Source: Chloromonas sp. AAM2 (taxonomy: Eukaryota > Chlorophyta > Chlorophyceae > Chlamydomonadales > Chlamydomonadaceae). From it: a stretch of 21,301 bases of DNA. Location of the stretch: the NCBI GenBank assembly GCA_004335635.1, contig QAXH01004729.1, positions 255-21,555 of the forward strand, written 5' to 3'. Of the stretch, positions 18,654 to 21,301 are shown in pieces (within the stretch, counting starts at the first letter, position 1; every line of letters starts with the position of its first letter). The translations under genes were made by a program, and so were the position numbers. The notes beneath the pieces were generated by a model. It was not told the DNA's origin. It worked only from the letters and a program-made list of their open reading frames with translations, and did no database searches.

Positions 18654-20922
18654 TCAAGCCACAGACGTACTGTCAGCTACTTGCCCCTGTTGCATTTGCT
18701 GGCGAGACTTGAGTTCTGCCTCCTTGGCCTGCAGCAGGCAGATGCAAACGCGCATCACCAGGCAATATGCAGATTGTGCACTGATTGTCTGTAAGTCTCT
18801 TACTATCTAGCCCCTCCAGCACCATCATTTCTGTGTCCCTCCAATGCTCTGCATGCCTATACCTGATAATCACAACTTTGCATTATTGTGTTGCCGACAT
18901 CCTGCCTTGCACTTTGTGTCCCATGGCACAAGCAGCCACATGGTGCAACTCATCACACGGTTGTGCAGTCAGCTCACTTTCTGTGCCTGGGCCCCTGGTA
19001 TCCGCGTCTACACTGCAAACCTTGCCCCAGGAGACCGGCATTCCATTGCTCACCTCCGCCATCCTTTCTGGAAAGCTGATCAGTTCATAGTCAGCAAAAC
19101 GCCATCCAGACTGTGCATTGTCCCGCACAAACCGACTTCTTTCCACTGTCTCGTTCACCTACATGACCATTGCAAAAGCATACGTGTGTGGACTACTGAG
19201 ATGAGAACAGCTGGACAAGGGTCCAGCAAAGAATAGATGTGCAGGCAGGCACAGCACAGTATCTGCACACCGCGTGCTGCAGAGCAGTATGGTGTGATCT
19301 GGATGCTTGGCCTCGTGCGACATGGTCACAGAGTTGAGCCACTGATATACAGTGGGGGCTGTGGCTGTGTCTGATTGTACATGACACTACAGTGAGTGCG
19401 GCGATGTGGAGTCACGCAGTCAGATCAGTTGAATCACCTTTACGCTGCCATCCAGGTTCCGCTCCACTGGGGCTGCCTTCTGCTGTGTGTTGCGGCTTCT
19501 TGTCCGCTTGTCAGTTGAGCGCTCACTGGACTTGTAGCTAAACTCAATGAACGTTTCATCTGCAACAAGAGAATAGCACAGCAACCTCAAGGAGTCAGTA
19601 AGCATCAACAGTGCATGGACTTCTACCTATCAAGCCCCGCCAAAGAATCACTTGGGATGTGCGCAGTCCCATGTGACACTGTATTCAATTTGGCCATGCG
19701 CTGAATCATTATTGGATCAGTCAGTATGTATCTATGTCAGTGTGAGTCAGTATGATACCAAAAACGACGTTGCGTTAACATCTAAGTATCACTCCACACC
19801 GATGGATCAACAGATGCGGCTGTGTATGTGCTGTGTAGCCTCAGGATGCAAAAGAAGGAGCACAGTCAACAAGGTATTTGAGCGCACCAGTGGTGCGGTG
19901 CACAGGTACTGTGCGCAGTTCAGTTTTGCATTGGTTTCCGTTCGGGCATGTTGCCCGCTGAGCCAGTGGTGTCCAGCTGCATGCAGATGTCAGCCAGCGA
20001 CGCAAGCCCTCACAAAAGACAAGCAATCCACTCAAACCTGAAGCTGCTGCGCACCTGGTGTTGCTCCTGGCTCTACTTTCAAAATCCTCAGGCTGCTGTA
20101 GTCATATGAGTTGCATGCCATGCGCACATCCCGCTTGAGCATGTCTGCAGGGTCGTCCTCGCCCCCTGGCTGCTGGCCTGGGTACCTGCATGGGCATGGG
20201 TTCAGGCATGCGCGTGTATAAGCGCAAGTACACGGGCATCACCGTACAACATGCCTTGTAAGGGCAGGGTTATTGCATGGGTATGGGTGTGGGCATGGGG
20301 CCGCTAGCAGCTAGGTGTGCTGCGAGCAGACAAGGGTAAAACCAGGGCCACAGGTGAAGCAGCAGTGGATGTGCAATGCATGCAGAGCAGCATCAGCAAG
20401 AAAGCGGGAACGAGTATGGTTCAAGCGTGGCATTTAGGGGTTCGGGAGTTCGGGTTGGGGTATAGGGATTCGGGGCTGAACAGGTGCAGACAAGGGCAGG
20501 AGAGGGCCCGAATGGCCAAATCAAGGCATTAACTGCAGCCACAACCACAATGTGAGTCATATTTCACACAAAAACACCACGGCTGCGCCTCCCAAGCTGG
20601 GCATGTTCAGACCCCATTGTGCGATCTCTACGTGATCATTGCAATCATTATCACTGGCAGTGAATCGCAGGCAAGTATTGGCATGGTGCCGGGCACTGTG
20701 AAGCATAGGCAGGAGAAGATGCAGAAATGCTTACAGTAAAAGGTACTGGCAAGATGCACCAGGCATGTGAGACCCTGTACTACTATTCAACACCTGAATC
20801 GCCAAGCATCATCGGCCTGGCTTATCTCACTCACTTGAAGGCTAGATACTGAGGGTGGAAAGTGTTGACGATGTACTCCTGCTCGCCCTTGATAAACGCA
20901 CAGAAGCGCGAACGCAGAAGAA
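18654..20922 (-). CDS. YchJ-like NTF2-fold protein, 3' five exons (5' end not found)
   Basis: Exons in transcription order are 20922-20835, 20185-20055, 19559-19444, 19158-19054 and 18728-18654, with phases closing throughout to a TGA; about 170 residues are visible. The first opens LLRSRFCAFIKGEQEYIVNT followed by FHPQYLAF, the typical start of the YchJ middle domain (bacterial type LMRSRYSAF...YLL.T.HP). Then come DMLKRDVRMACNSYDYSSLR, ILKVEPGATPDETFIEFSYK, and VERSRFVRDNAQSGWRFADY, which matches the closing strands of that NTF2-like domain. A charged, Gln-rich tail (MAEAKEAELKSRQQMQQGQ) ends the protein. The visible part lacks the Cys-rich SEC-C motifs of bacterial YchJ. Exon 3 is given the donor AGC|GTAAAG; AAG|GTGATT would add two residues (VK). 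Plant relatives are often plastid proteins, but the leader is not seen here. The biochemical role is not known to me. Confidence 0.8.
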
Positions 20923-21301
20923 CTGCGGTCAAACAATTTGCAAAGGCAGTTCAACCTGGCGTCAACCGTGCAGAATTCATCCATGCTTCCCTTCTGGTTG
21001 AATTGGGTGTGCTTTTGAGTCCTCAGGTTGGTGGACCAAAAGTGAACAAGAAAACATTCCCACCCTCACACTGACATCATACACTGGCAACCAGGACAGT
21101 GCTGCTGCCTTGGTTGAGTACAATCTATGGCTGGGAGGATTGCTGCTCAGAGCCTGTGATGCCGGAAATGGGCATCTTTTACATCAATAGATGAATACCA
21201 ACTGAATACTGCACCCAAAAGAAGTAAGCCAGTTCTGGGACAATTCCTGGGACTGGCATTGAAACCGGTGTGTCTCAGCACATACACGCGTGTGTGTGTG
21301 T
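20923..21301. other. intron or upstream region of the YchJ-like gene
   Basis: The first visible exon starts with two bases of a split codon, so at least one more exon lies upstream. I found no convincing one in these 379 bases; it is probably beyond the window. The last bases form a TG microsatellite. Confidence 0.45.

Noticed and set aside
18883..19053. Read-through of the YchJ-like exon 4 to a stop at 18883
   Set aside because: A good GTGAGC donor at 19053-19048 leads in phase to an exon that continues the charged C-terminal helix, so the read-through part is intron.
19652..20041. Plus-strand 129-codon frame
   Set aside because: It lies in the intron between exons 2 and 3 of the YchJ-like gene and has no conserved features.

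Overview
This is nuclear DNA from a flagellated, photosynthetic green alga, most likely of the Chlamydomonadales (Volvocales) type; the genus cannot be read from the window. The evidence is: genes split into short exons by 210-990 base introns with GT..AG borders, the algal polyadenylation word TGTAA after several stop codons, a flagellar central-pair protein, a protein with a plastid-type leader, a plant/alga-type glycoprotein glycosyltransferase, and abundant TG microsatellites. Nothing prokaryotic is present (no operons, Shine-Dalgarno sites or CRISPR). All multi-exon models below were built by hand from reading-frame conservation, splice sites and intron phase; in each model the phases close to an exact multiple of three.

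Layout. (1) 3-143 (+): the last coding piece of a gene entering from the left, with a CxxC knuckle. (2) 3585-809 (-): a four-exon gene for a 267-residue, probably plastid-targeted protein of unassigned function; its last intron holds a 326-base foldback element. (3) 4020-10294 (+): a twelve-exon gene for a 648-residue type II membrane glycosyltransferase of the hydroxyproline O-arabinosyltransferase (HPAT) family, divergent from gene 2 across 434 bases. (4) 10713-13905 (+): a seven-exon gene for a 253-residue CLAMP-domain protein like the C1a-projection subunit C1a-32 of the flagellar central pair. (5) 13906-15673: a gene-free stretch holding diverged copies of pieces of gene 4. (6) 15674-17390 (+): a two-exon gene for a 510-residue F-box-like/leucine-rich protein. 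(7) 20922-18654 (-): the 3' five exons of a YchJ-like NTF2-fold protein whose 5' end I could not find; it converges on gene 6.

The genes do not form a pathway; they are ordinary neighbours in a gene-dense algal region. The HPAT-like enzyme would act in the Golgi on hydroxyproline-rich wall or flagellar glycoproteins, the CLAMP protein in the axoneme, and gene 2 in the plastid. The most unusual structure is the CLAMP locus: a segment made of exon 1 plus intron sequence recurs, diverged and in different subsets, inside its own intron 4 and again about 1 kb beyond its stop codon.
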